Source of the DNA: Bacteroidota bacterium
GTDB taxonomy: Bacteria > Bacteroidota > Bacteroidia > Bacteroidales > DTGW01
NCBI GenBank assembly: GCA_029572965.1
Contig: JAKPQD010000257.1
Coordinates: 1 to 48,128, forward strand
Length of the DNA: 48,128 bases
Direction of reading: 5' to 3'
This document shows positions 32,304-41,199 of this stretch, one piece after another. Under the pieces are notes generated by a model. It saw only the letters and a list, made by a program, of their open reading frames with translations. It had not been told where the DNA came from and did no database searches. Within the stretch, counting starts at the first letter, position 1; the number at the start of each line of letters is the position of its first letter. Position numbers and translations under genes: made by a program.

Positions 32304-32879
32304 ATGAGCAAAGCAAATAGCCCTAAAAAAAAGTTGTCTGCAGAACAACGCTCTGCACTGCTTGGTACTTTGAAGACACGTTTTGAAAAAAACATGAAAC
32401 GCCACAAAGGCCTTGAATGGGCTGCGTTAGAAGCAAAACTGGAAACCAACCCAGAAAAACTCTGGTCACTCCATGAAATGGAAATAACGGCAGGTGAACC
32501 GGATGTTATTGGTTTTAATAAAAAGACCGGCGAATACATTTTTTATGATTGCTCAGCGGAAAGCCCCAAAGAACGAAGAAGTATTTGTTACGATGACGAA
32601 GCGCTGGCTTCAAGGAAAGAACATAAACCTGCAGACAGCGCTATCAATATGGCAAACGATATGGGCATTGAAATACTAACAGAACAACAATACCGGGAAT
32701 TACAGCAACTTGGAAATTTTGATACAAAGACTTCAAGCTGGATAAAAACTCCTGCTGATATCAGAAAACTTGGTGGCGCACTTTTTTGTGATCGCCGCTA
32801 TGACACTGTTTTTGTTTATCACAATGGCGCAGAATCTTATTATGCCGCCAGAGGATTCAGGGGATCACTAAGGGTATGA
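32304..32879 (+). CDS. DUF4256 protein
   Basis: A 191-residue soluble protein. It matches DUF4256 throughout: LLGTLKTRFEKNMKRHKGLEW, MEITAGEPDVIGFNKKTGEY, FYDCSAESPKERRSICYDDEA and GGALFCDRRYDTVFVYHNGA, then the end SYYAARGFRGSLRV. The conserved Cys, Asp and Arg residues suggest an enzyme, but none is established. It follows the YdeI-type gene by 36 bp and may be cotranscribed. Confidence 0.88.
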   Translation: MSKANSPKKKLSAEQRSALLGTLKTRFEKNMKRHKGLEWAALEAKLETNPEKLWSLHEMEITAGEPDVIGFNKKTGEYIFYDCSAESPKERRSICYDDEALASRKEHKPADSAINMANDMGIEILTEQQYRELQQLGNFDTKTSSWIKTPADIRKLGGALFCDRRYDTVFVYHNGAESYYAARGFRGSLRV

Positions 32880-32913
32880 TCAACATTTTCCGAACAAATC
32901 AAGAATGTAACCT

Positions 32914-33843
32914 ATGCACTCTTTTACTAAATTCATTTTCGTGGTATTGCCGGAAGTGCATTTGCTTGACCTGGCTGGCCCCGACCAGGTGATCAGCGAA
33001 GCGATTGACATGGGTGCAAACTTTAAAATTGAATACGCCGGAATAAAGAATGATATAAATACTTCAGCCGGACTTGGGATAAACCGGTTAAACCATTTTT
33101 CAAAGGTAAAACTCCGCCCGGGTGATTTTATAATACTCCCGGGTTCCAGGGTAAAATATATTTTATCAGGCTCCTTTAAAAAAAATACCGCTTTGTTTAA
33201 CTGGCTTACGGAAGCCTATCAAAAAAAAGTAAACCTTGTAAGTATTTGTGTAGGTGCATTTACATTGGCAGAAACAGGCCTACTCAATGGCCTTACCTGC
33301 ACTACCCATTTTCAGCTGACTAAAAAACTAAGGGAAAAATATCCCATGGTTAAAGTAAAAGAAAATGTATTGTATGTTCACGAAAACAATATTTATACCA
33401 GTGCCGGTATTGCTTCCGGCATTGACCTGATGCTTCATATATTAGAGCAATTAACAGACAGCTATTTTGCACATAAGATTGCCCGTGAATTAGTAGTATA
33501 TAATCGCCGGGATGGAATTGCTGATCAGATAACCGTTTATTTCAACTACAGGAACCACATGCATTCAGGAATACACAATGTACAGAATCATATAATTGAA
33601 AACATTTCCCAAAAGAACCACCTTGGGCAATTGGCCGGGATTGCGAACATGAGTGAAAGGAATTTCACCAGGATCTTCAAAAAAGAAACAGGATTAAGTG
33701 TTAATGAGTATATCACAAAAGTAAGATCAGAAAAAATAAAAGAACTAAAACTTAACCCAGGGTTTTCAAAAAAGCAAATTGCATTTAAGGTTGGATTAAC
33801 AAGCGAGAAACAGGTTGAAAGACTGTCAAAAAAAATTGGCTGA
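32914..33843 (+). CDS. GlxA-type AraC regulator with DJ-1/PfpI domain
   Basis: A 309-residue transcription regulator. Residues about 1-185 are a DJ-1/PfpI class I glutamine-amidotransferase-like domain (LPEVHLLDLAGPDQVISEAI; Cys in VSICVGAFTLAETGLLNG). Residues about 210-309 hold two AraC-type HTH motifs (HLGQLAGIANMSERNFTRIF and KKQIAFKVGLTSEKQVERL). The second HTH is slightly short at the C-terminus compared with typical members. It may act on the downstream peptidase-like gene or its own operon; neither can be shown. Confidence 0.9.
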   Translation: MHSFTKFIFVVLPEVHLLDLAGPDQVISEAIDMGANFKIEYAGIKNDINTSAGLGINRLNHFSKVKLRPGDFIILPGSRVKYILSGSFKKNTALFNWLTEAYQKKVNLVSICVGAFTLAETGLLNGLTCTTHFQLTKKLREKYPMVKVKENVLYVHENNIYTSAGIASGIDLMLHILEQLTDSYFAHKIARELVVYNRRDGIADQITVYFNYRNHMHSGIHNVQNHIIENISQKNHLGQLAGIANMSERNFTRIFKKETGLSVNEYITKVRSEKIKELKLNPGFSKKQIAFKVGLTSEKQVERLSKKIG

Positions 33844-33884
33844 AAATGTCTTTAATCTGTCTCATGGCTGAATTACAAGAGAAG

Positions 33885-33892
33885 TAGTTTTG
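33885..33892 (+). promoter_or_regulatory. -7 box (TAGTTTTG) before the M1-like gene
   Basis: TAGTTTTG fits TAnnTTTG and ends 28 bases before the ATG at 33921. Confidence 0.45.
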
Positions 33893-33920
33893 TAACAGGA
33901 AAAGTTGCAAACATCTTCTT

Positions 33921-36476
33921 ATGTATAAAAAAATATTTTCAACAGCTGCTATTTTACTTTGGACCAACACTATCCTATTTGCCCAAAATTCAATTACCGG
34001 TAAAACAAGGATTGACATTCATCATTACAAGATTAATCTCCGCTTTGATTGGAAGAATAAAAAAGCACTGGGTGAAACAACGATCTTATTGGGTTTCATC
34101 ACACCGGGCAATGTTATTCATCTTGACGCGAACGACCTTTCGGTAATTTCTATTACTACAGCAAAAAAAAAGAATATTGCTTTCAGATACGATACACTAC
34201 AAAATGACATAGAATTATTCCTTGGACAAACATATCATTCCGGTGAAAACCTGGAAATTATCATTCACTACGAAACCATGCACCACAATGAACCCGATCC
34301 CAATTTGTTAGGCGGTAGTTTTGGAAAAGGAATTCGATTTTTTCAGCCTACTGCAACGAACCCGATAAAAAGAAAACAAATATGGTCACAAAGTGAATTA
34401 AACAATGCTTCATATTGGTATCCTTGTAGCAATAATATTGCTGATGTAAGCACCAGTGAATTTATATGCACCGTTGAAAAAGGCTTAACGGTTGTTTCGA
34501 ATGGAAAACTGGTTGATAAAAAAATCAATAACGATGGAACTCATACCTTTCATTATAAGGCAGATGATCCGCATCCTGCCTATTTAAATGCATTTGTAGC
34601 AGGTGAATATTCTGATCTTGTAGAACATTTAAATAATATTCCATTACACAGTTTTTGCTACCCGGATGAAAAAGATGCAGCTATTGCCACTACTGTTCAA
34701 CTGACAGATATGATGAGATTTCTTTCAGAAAAAACGGGCTTAAGCTATCCATTCAAACAGTATTCACAAGTGATGGTACAGGATTATCCGTTCCCTGGTT
34801 TAACAGGGCAACATACATTCAGTATTATTTCTGATAACATGATTGATGACCACGGAACACACCAGGATTTTTTATACCTATGGGATGGAGTAGAGTTTAA
34901 TGCATTGGCTGGCCAGTGGTTTGGCAATACGATCATGGCAAAAAATGAAGAAGATATTTGGCTTACCAAATCGTTTGCCCAATATTTTGAAGGGCTTTAC
35001 ACAGCCGAAAGAAATGGGATAGAAGAATACCTTTTGTGGTATCATCCATGGGAAACAGGCAGCGTTTTTTTTGATTGGAACAATGGCAACAGGCATCCAA
35101 TCGTACCTGAAAAAGTAAATGACATTGAAAATTTTTCAGGAGACAGTTACGCCAAATACAGAGGGGCATTGGTATTGCGCCTATTAAGAAAAGAACTGGG
35201 GGACGAAGGTTTTTTCAAATCCATACAATACTTTGTAAAAAAATATGCTTTTAAACCTGTTATCACTGCTGATTTTAAAGAGGCGATAAAAGTAGCAACA
35301 GGCGTTGATATGGAATGGTTCTTTGATCAATGGATCTATAAAACCGGACATCCCATATTCCGGATCACGAATAACTATGATGCCAATAATAAATTATTTC
35401 ATCTTTCAATAAAACAGGTTCAGCCTAAAGACACTTCAGCTTCTTATCCGCATGTGAATTATTTCAAAGGAAAAATGGAATTGGAAATAGACAACAGGAA
35501 AGAGATCATCCAGCTTTTACCACAGGAAATAAATGAATACAAATTCAATTTATTAACTCAGCCAAAACTCCTGAACATTGATGTAGAAAAAACATGGATA
35601 GCCGAAACTGAATTTATAAAGCCTGTAGATGATTGGATCTACCAGCTTCTATACAGCACCGATATGTATGCAAAAAACACTGCAATGAATGAGCTTACAA
35701 CAATAGCTAAATCGGACACTGTATCAACAGCAGATAAAAATAAGATCATCAGTGCTTTTCAAAATGCCATTCAAAACAAAACATACTGGCGTTTTAGGTT
35801 TAACTGCATTACACAACTCAGATCCATACAATCTTTACCTTACGATAAAACTACTACAGAACTATTGGTGAATCTGATCAATGAGGAAAGATCCTGGATA
35901 AAGGCAGCTGCAATCAGCAGTTTGGGCATGACAAAGGATTCTTCATTTGCCGGCTTATACATTTCCTGCTTCAAAGACAGCAGTGACAGAGTGGTAAACG
36001 CTGCCGCAACAGCTCTTGGCAAAACACATTCCTCAAAGGCTTTCGAAGCATTGAATAACCTTATAAAACGGCCCTCCTGGAAAAACCAAAGCCTGATGCA
36101 CGCCCTTAATGGTTTTGCAGCATTGGGAGATAAAGGTGCTGAGAAAATTGCAGTAGCGGCCATTGAAAACAACCGGTCGGCCCGGTGGTTCCTGGGCAAT
36201 GGATGGGATTATCCTTTCGTTGCTGCACAAACACTTGCTACACTTGGCAAAACAGACAAAGCTTTCAGCATTTTATATGACCGGCTGAAAACAGCACTCA
36301 GGGGTTCTGAAAAAGATGATATCTTTCATCAGCTATTACTTATAACAACTTTATCAGATCCTAAAAGCCAGGATGCTTTTGAAATTGTGAAAGAAAAATA
36401 CAGGGGAGATGCAAATGCAATGGCTTCCATTCAGATATATGAGGATCAGTTTAAAAATACGCTACCCAAAAAATGA
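33921..36476 (+). CDS. M1 aminopeptidase homologue without the zinc site, plus HEAT repeats
   Basis: An 851-residue exported protein (signal to about residue 21) with the M1 family layout: N-terminal beta domain, thermolysin-like domain, and C-terminal HEAT repeats (about 575-850, e.g. SWIKAAAISSLGMTKDSSFA). The catalytic site is gone. The HExxH position reads NALAG (327-331, before QWFGN), the third ligand of the WLNEGFA motif is Lys350 (WLTKSFAQYF), and the GxMEN anchor is PGLTGQHTF. The substrate-binding scaffold and the downstream Tyr region (YAKYRGALVLRLL) remain, so it is a probable pseudoenzyme with a binding role. Confidence 0.9.
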   Translation: MYKKIFSTAAILLWTNTILFAQNSITGKTRIDIHHYKINLRFDWKNKKALGETTILLGFITPGNVIHLDANDLSVISITTAKKKNIAFRYDTLQNDIELFLGQTYHSGENLEIIIHYETMHHNEPDPNLLGGSFGKGIRFFQPTATNPIKRKQIWSQSELNNASYWYPCSNNIADVSTSEFICTVEKGLTVVSNGKLVDKKINNDGTHTFHYKADDPHPAYLNAFVAGEYSDLVEHLNNIPLHSFCYPDEKDAAIATTVQLTDMMRFLSEKTGLSYPFKQYSQVMVQDYPFPGLTGQHTFSIISDNMIDDHGTHQDFLYLWDGVEFNALAGQWFGNTIMAKNEEDIWLTKSFAQYFEGLYTAERNGIEEYLLWYHPWETGSVFFDWNNGNRHPIVPEKVNDIENFSGDSYAKYRGALVLRLLRKELGDEGFFKSIQYFVKKYAFKPVITADFKEAIKVATGVDMEWFFDQWIYKTGHPIFRITNNYDANNKLFHLSIKQVQPKDTSASYPHVNYFKGKMELEIDNRKEIIQLLPQEINEYKFNLLTQPKLLNIDVEKTWIAETEFIKPVDDWIYQLLYSTDMYAKNTAMNELTTIAKSDTVSTADKNKIISAFQNAIQNKTYWRFRFNCITQLRSIQSLPYDKTTTELLVNLINEERSWIKAAAISSLGMTKDSSFAGLYISCFKDSSDRVVNAAATALGKTHSSKAFEALNNLIKRPSWKNQSLMHALNGFAALGDKGAEKIAVAAIENNRSARWFLGNGWDYPFVAAQTLATLGKTDKAFSILYDRLKTALRGSEKDDIFHQLLLITTLSDPKSQDAFEIVKEKYRGDANAMASIQIYEDQFKNTLPKK

Positions 36477-36506
36477 CTAAAGTAACTTTTAATAAAAACT
36501 TTGTGT

Positions 36507-36956
36507 ATGGACATCAGAATAAGGAAAGCAACGATCAATGACCTGGCGCAACTAGCCAATCTTTTTAACCTATATAGAATTTTTTATGAAAAACAAAGTG
36601 CCCAAGACGCAGCTACAGAATTTTTATCGGAAAGAATAACAAGACATGAATCTGAGATACTGGTAGCAGAAACCGGCGACAATGATCTTGCAGGTTTTAC
36701 GCAACTGTATCCGTTATTCTCTTCTACAAGGATGCAACGGCTTTGGCTGCTCAATGACCTTTACGTATCTGAACAATATAGGGGAAAAGGCATTTCAAAA
36801 AAATTGATTGAAGCGGCTAAGAATATTGCCATAGATACAAATGCAGCCGGCTTATTGTTGGAGACAGCCAAAACCAATGCTGTTGGCAATAAATTGTATC
36901 CTTCTACGGGTTTTAAATTAGAACAAAAAAGCAACTTTTATTTTTGGGAAAAATGA
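36507..36956 (+). CDS. GNAT-family N-acetyltransferase
   Basis: A 149-residue acetyltransferase with IRKATINDLAQLANLFNLYR at the start, the acetyl-CoA motif LLNDLYVSEQYRGKGISKKL (Q/RxxGxG) and the end TNAVGNKLYPSTGFKLEQ. I start at ATG 36507 because the sequence CTTTG just before it (36500-36504) looks like a -7 box rather than coding; TTG 36501 would be the alternative. Substrate unknown. Confidence 0.88.
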   Translation: MDIRIRKATINDLAQLANLFNLYRIFYEKQSAQDAATEFLSERITRHESEILVAETGDNDLAGFTQLYPLFSSTRMQRLWLLNDLYVSEQYRGKGISKKLIEAAKNIAIDTNAAGLLLETAKTNAVGNKLYPSTGFKLEQKSNFYFWEK

Positions 36957-36979
36957 TTTTTAAAATAAAAATTTATAAA

Positions 36980-37501
36980 ATGAAAAGAAGCGAAATTAAA
37001 TTACCGGAATATTTTGACCGCTACATCAATATGGCAGATGATGTGGAATTAATGGAAGCCCTGCAAATAAGCTTACATGAATTGGAGAATGCCCCGATAA
37101 AGGATTGGGAAACAATAGGCAATGCTGTTTATTCAGCAGGCAAATGGACAATCAAAGACATTTTGCAGCATATCATAGATACAGAAAGGGTATTTTCTTA
37201 CAGGGCATTATCATTTGCAAGAGGTGAAAAAGAAGTAAGGTCTTTCGACGAGGAATCTTACAGCAAAATGGCCAATGCAAATGCAAGAAACATCATTGAT
37301 CTGTTAGAAGAAGCGATCCTACTGAGAAAAACCACCATCCTGCTTTTTAAGAGTTTCTCAACAGAGATACTTGAAAAAACAGGCATAGGATTTAAAGGCG
37401 AGTACTCTGTACATTCAATTGGATTCATTGTTTGCGGTCACCAACGCTGGCATTTTAAAATCATTGAAGACAGGTATATGCCAATAAAGCAAACTGCTTA
37501 A
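36980..37501 (+). CDS. DinB-family protein
   Basis: A 173-residue four-helix protein of the DinB/YfiT superfamily. The first metal-ligand His is in TIKDILQHIIDTERVFSYRA, the region ending in GHQRWHFKIIEDRY carries the last two, and the middle helix holds the remaining features. Such proteins are metal-dependent thiol (bacillithiol-type) transferases or of unknown role. I use ATG 36980; a frame from 36944 would overlap the acetyltransferase gene. The 23-base gap after that gene suggests cotranscription. Confidence 0.85.
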   Translation: MKRSEIKLPEYFDRYINMADDVELMEALQISLHELENAPIKDWETIGNAVYSAGKWTIKDILQHIIDTERVFSYRALSFARGEKEVRSFDEESYSKMANANARNIIDLLEEAILLRKTTILLFKSFSTEILEKTGIGFKGEYSVHSIGFIVCGHQRWHFKIIEDRYMPIKQTA

Positions 37502-37600
37502 AAGAGTACCTGCCCAACTTAACACCCTGGCTGAAAAAATTTCTGACAGCGATGATCTTAACCTGAGCCAGTGACAATGCTGAATTTACCTATCTTGCAT

Positions 37601-37608
37601 CATATTTG
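37601..37608 (+). promoter_or_regulatory. Probable -7 box (CATATTTG) of the AraC regulator
   Basis: CATATTTG differs by one base from TAnnTTTG and lies 11 bases before the ATG at 37620. Confidence 0.3.
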
Positions 37609-37619
37609 ATTTTTACAAG

Positions 37620-38570
37620 ATGATAACTACAGCAGCTACTTCGGTAAAGCAGTTCTACAAAGATATGTTCGGCAGCAGGTGTTCTCAATTGGAAGGATTC
37701 CTGGATGAACAGAACAGTATTGATATTGGCCACTTCAATGTATTCAATATTGCAGAACTCTATGGGAATAAAACCTGCCCGTCAAAACCTGTCATGCCGT
37801 ATAACCGGCGTACTTATTATAAAGTAAGCCTTATCAAGGGCAATAACCTGGTAGAATATGCCGACAAGGTTGTACACATAAAGGACCGGGCTATTCTTTT
37901 TGCAACACCGCAGGTGCCATATCGTTACCTTCCGAAAGACAATAATCAATCGGGGCATTTCTGCATTTTCACAAAAGATTTCCTGGCAAAAGCCAAGACA
38001 GGTCTTGTAATAGACGAACTGCCAATCTTTAAGCCGAACGGCCGTTTTATTTACCAGTTAAATGCTGCTCAATTCAGGCGGATAGCCGATGTATTCAGTA
38101 AAATGCATGAAGAGATCGGCTCCGACTATATGTATAAATATGACCTGTTGCGTAATTATTTAATAGAACTCATTCACTATGGTCAAAAGCTAACTCCTAT
38201 TGAAAGCGACACAAACACCATCAATGCTTCCGCAAGAATTTCTACCCTATTTATTGAATTACTGGAAAGGCAGTTCCCGATCGAATCTGTAACACAAAGC
38301 ATTTATCTGAAAACCCCGGCAGATTTTGCAGGCAACCTTGCCGTACATGTTAACCACCTGAATAAAGTGCTGAAAGAAATAACCGGCAAAACAACTTCCG
38401 AAATAATCGGCAGCAGGATTGCACAGGAAGCAAAAGTGCTATTAAAGCAAACTATGTGGAACGTTTCTGAGATCGCTTTTTGCCTCGGTTTTGATGAAGT
38501 TGCACACTTTTCAAATTTCTTTAAAAAAAGTACAGGGTTCTCCCCACTCCATTTCAGAGACATTATTTGA
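37620..38570 (+). CDS. AraC-family transcription regulator
   Basis: A 316-residue regulator. The N-terminal part (about 40-165) is a cupin-like sensing domain (YKVSLIKGNNLVEYADKVVH, ILFATPQVPYRYLPKDN). The C-terminal part (about 215-316) holds the AraC HTH pair, ending with the canonical WNVSEIAFCLGFDEVAHFSN and FFKKSTGFSPLHFR. It stands just upstream of the SDR gene, which starts 85 bp after it, and a tandem 13-base repeat in the gap is a likely binding site. Regulator followed by oxidoreductase is a common arrangement, with the ligand being the substrate or product. Confidence 0.93.
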   Translation: MITTAATSVKQFYKDMFGSRCSQLEGFLDEQNSIDIGHFNVFNIAELYGNKTCPSKPVMPYNRRTYYKVSLIKGNNLVEYADKVVHIKDRAILFATPQVPYRYLPKDNNQSGHFCIFTKDFLAKAKTGLVIDELPIFKPNGRFIYQLNAAQFRRIADVFSKMHEEIGSDYMYKYDLLRNYLIELIHYGQKLTPIESDTNTINASARISTLFIELLERQFPIESVTQSIYLKTPADFAGNLAVHVNHLNKVLKEITGKTTSEIIGSRIAQEAKVLLKQTMWNVSEIAFCLGFDEVAHFSNFFKKSTGFSPLHFRDII

Positions 38571-38600
38571 TATTTGCAAATAATGAATTGATATTTGCAA
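38567..38600 (+). promoter_or_regulatory. Tandem 13-base direct repeat, likely AraC operator
   Basis: TTGATATTTGCAA occurs at 38567-38579 and again at 38588-38600, 21 bases apart, i.e. two helical turns. It overlaps the stop of the AraC gene and precedes the SDR gene by about 55 bp. AraC-type activators bind such direct half-sites upstream of their target promoter. The CAACTTTG sequence at about 38624-38631 could be the promoter -7 box. Confidence 0.6.
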
Positions 38601-38654
38601 CGATAGCTATAGTTATACTTGTCAACTTTGTATTGTATTAAAATCAAAATCACC

Positions 38655-39422
38655 ATGACAAGTAATTCAAACAAAATCGCCCTCATAACGGGCAGCAGCA
38701 GGGGCCTTGGAAAAGACATGGCTTTACAGCTTGCAAAAAAAGGATTCAATGTAGCTATCACTTACCACAGCCAGCAATCGGAGGCCGAAAAAGTAGTGGC
38801 AGAAATAAAATCACTCGGACAAAAAGCATTCGCACTTCAACTGGATGTTTCACAAAGCAACACTTTTGATGATTTTATTAAAAAATTCAAATCGCTCCTG
38901 AGATCTGAATTTGATGCTGACAACTTTGACGCACTGGTAAACAATGCCGGATCAGGCCTTCATGCTGATATAAGTGACACTACAGAAGACCAATTTGATT
39001 CTATGATGAGCATTCACTTAAAAGCTCCTTTCTTTTTAACACAAAAACTATTTCCATTGATCAACAAAGGCGGTAGTATTGTAAACATATCATCCGGACT
39101 GGCGAGATTCAGTTTTACAGGATATGATGCGTATGCTACCATGAAAGGAGCTGTTGAAACATTAACACGTTACCAGGCTAAATACTTAGGCCCGAAAGGG
39201 ATCAGGGTTAATGTGGTGGCGCCAGGCGCTATAGAAACCGATTTTGGTGGCGGTGCAGTAAGAGATAACAAAGAACTGAATACAATGCTTGCCGGCATGA
39301 CAGCTCTTGGAAGAGTTGGGATCGTAGATGATATTGGCGGCGTGGTTGCCTTCCTTTGTTCAGATGACTCGAAATGGGTAAATGCACAGCGGATAGAGGC
39401 TTCAGGTGGTATGCTGATATAA
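38655..39422 (+). CDS. SDR-family oxidoreductase
   Basis: A 255-residue classical short-chain dehydrogenase/reductase. The cofactor motif TGSSRGLG is at about 12-19, NNAGSG near 97-102 marks the adenine pocket, SISSG-type Ser is in VNISSGLARFS, and the catalytic Tyr-x3-Lys is YATMK. The end (GRVGIVDDIGGVVAFLCSDD, then NAQRIEASGGML) is normal. NADP preference is likely from the Arg after the Gly motif. I use ATG 38655; an upstream codon at 38619 gives an unlikely N-terminus. Substrate unknown. Confidence 0.93.
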   Translation: MTSNSNKIALITGSSRGLGKDMALQLAKKGFNVAITYHSQQSEAEKVVAEIKSLGQKAFALQLDVSQSNTFDDFIKKFKSLLRSEFDADNFDALVNNAGSGLHADISDTTEDQFDSMMSIHLKAPFFLTQKLFPLINKGGSIVNISSGLARFSFTGYDAYATMKGAVETLTRYQAKYLGPKGIRVNVVAPGAIETDFGGGAVRDNKELNTMLAGMTALGRVGIVDDIGGVVAFLCSDDSKWVNAQRIEASGGMLI

Positions 39423-39436
39423 GAAGATCAGAAATT

Positions 39437-39479
39437 AAAAGCCGGCAAGAGTGACCAAAGTCTTTTCCTGCCGGCTTTT
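39437..39479 (+). terminator. Intrinsic terminator after the SDR gene
   Basis: AAAAGCCGGCA (39437-39447) pairs perfectly with TGCCGGCTTTT (39469-39479), an 11 bp stem with a 21-base loop, ending in a T-run that continues weakly. Confidence 0.75.
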
Positions 39480-39589
39480 GTATTAACAAGGATTTGAATA
39501 AATAGTAAACATTATTTTCTGTTAATAAACGGTATTCAATTGTCCTGTCACTGCCCATCAATGCTTATATTTATGTAAAATTGCGGCAC

Positions 39590-41140
39590 ATGAAAAAAAG
39601 GATTCCCTTTCAGATAATTTTATTATTTATTTTCTGTGTCTACCAAACAAATGCCCAGGTTGCCATATCAACCAATGGAGCTGCACCAGACCCAAGTGCT
39701 ATGCTTGATATAAAAAGTAATACAAAGGGATTATTACCGCCACGCATGAACAGCGCTTCCATTGCGGCAATCGTAAATCCTGCTGATGGATTGGTCGTTT
39801 ACAATACAGATACAAAAGCGATGCAGGTCTTCAATTCAGCAAGGGGTTGGAGTAGCCTGGAGACAATTCCTTCGGGCAGAATATTTGTGAGCGATTCATT
39901 TCCAGATCCGTTATACCCGATTACTGATTATGATTATCTTGGTTTATTTTTTCAATCAAATGCTTTTAGAAAAAACCTGGGTGCATTGGTCGGACAATGG
40001 TCAACCAGGTCATTAGGATATCCTGAAATGGCAATTACCAGACAATTTGCATATACAGGAGCCGCAACACATAAAGTACTTATCATTGGTAATGCTTTTA
40101 GTGGAACAAATGGCTGCGATTCATGTATGACCGCTTATGATATAAATACAGACCAGCTTACGCAGGAAACAACAGGACGTGTCCGACGGTATGATGAATT
40201 TACGGCCACTACAGACACAACCAATTCCAGGATCTTTATTTGGGGAGGACAGGATAGTCTTAATTTTGATAACCCCTTCCCCAACAGGACATTTCGTGGC
40301 GGCTTTATTTACAACTACATTACCGGCGCTAAAATATTAATAGATAGCTCAGCCTCTGCACCAGCACCAAGAAATGGGCACGGTGCTGTTTGGGCGCCTG
40401 CCGCCAATAAGTTGCTCATATTTTGCGGTCTTCCTTATGAATTCCCTTCTCCAGGCATCACAAATACCTGCTTTGGTTATAATCCAACTTCAAATACATG
40501 GAGTCCGTTGGCCAGTTTTCCGTTAACAGCAAGAAAAAATGCCATCACCCTTTTTGATGGTTCCGATCGTGTAATTGTATGGGGTGGAAACGATGTTAGT
40601 AACAATGTAAAATACTATGACGGTGCCGTGTACACTATTTCAACCAATAGCTGGTCGGTTATGTCTGCATTGAATGCTCCAAACAGAATTATTTCAAATG
40701 GCAGCTGGACCGGGGCTGATATGCTTGTGAGCAGCCCGAATATTAATCAAAGTGCTTACGACTATAAAGCATGGAAATACAATTTAGCAACAAATACCTG
40801 GTCGCTATTGCCTGACATTCCACATACATACAATGGTAAAACACCTATAATGACCTACGGCCATTTATGGAATGGTACAAACATGTTCCAGTTATCTTAT
40901 TTAATTCCTGGTACCTCCCCTCTTCCAAGCATAATGTGGTCATATTCTTTCGGTACCAATAGCTGGACGGCTTTGCCAGGTATAATTCTGGGCTATTTTG
41001 ACATAAAACCTGTACAGGCAGCCAATGCGGTATTGTTTCACAGCAGCCAGGGTTTTGCATACCGGTACGACCCAACCACAGGTTCTTCAGCAATTTACCA
41101 GGTGCAGGACCAAAACTTTCATTACTATAAGAAAAAGTAA
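39590..41140 (+). CDS. Kelch-type beta-propeller surface protein
   Basis: A 516-residue exported protein. The signal peptide is FQIILLFIFCVYQTNAQ. Residues about 25-100 form the common Bacteroidota surface N-domain (VAISTNGAAPDPSAMLDIKS, then NTKGLLPPRM). The rest is kelch repeats with paired G-G and W residues (IFIWGGQDSLNFD, NGHGAVWAPAANKLLIFCGL, DRVIVWGGNDVSNN, TNSWSVMSALNAPN). The protein ends without a T9SS sorting domain. The role is probably binding at the cell surface. I start at ATG 39590. Confidence 0.83.
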   Translation: MKKRIPFQIILLFIFCVYQTNAQVAISTNGAAPDPSAMLDIKSNTKGLLPPRMNSASIAAIVNPADGLVVYNTDTKAMQVFNSARGWSSLETIPSGRIFVSDSFPDPLYPITDYDYLGLFFQSNAFRKNLGALVGQWSTRSLGYPEMAITRQFAYTGAATHKVLIIGNAFSGTNGCDSCMTAYDINTDQLTQETTGRVRRYDEFTATTDTTNSRIFIWGGQDSLNFDNPFPNRTFRGGFIYNYITGAKILIDSSASAPAPRNGHGAVWAPAANKLLIFCGLPYEFPSPGITNTCFGYNPTSNTWSPLASFPLTARKNAITLFDGSDRVIVWGGNDVSNNVKYYDGAVYTISTNSWSVMSALNAPNRIISNGSWTGADMLVSSPNINQSAYDYKAWKYNLATNTWSLLPDIPHTYNGKTPIMTYGHLWNGTNMFQLSYLIPGTSPLPSIMWSYSFGTNSWTALPGIILGYFDIKPVQAANAVLFHSSQGFAYRYDPTTGSSAIYQVQDQNFHYYKKK

Positions 41141-41199
41141 TTAGGCTGTTTTGATGATAGTGCATTGTAATTTCTTATTGATGATATAAAACAGAAAAG

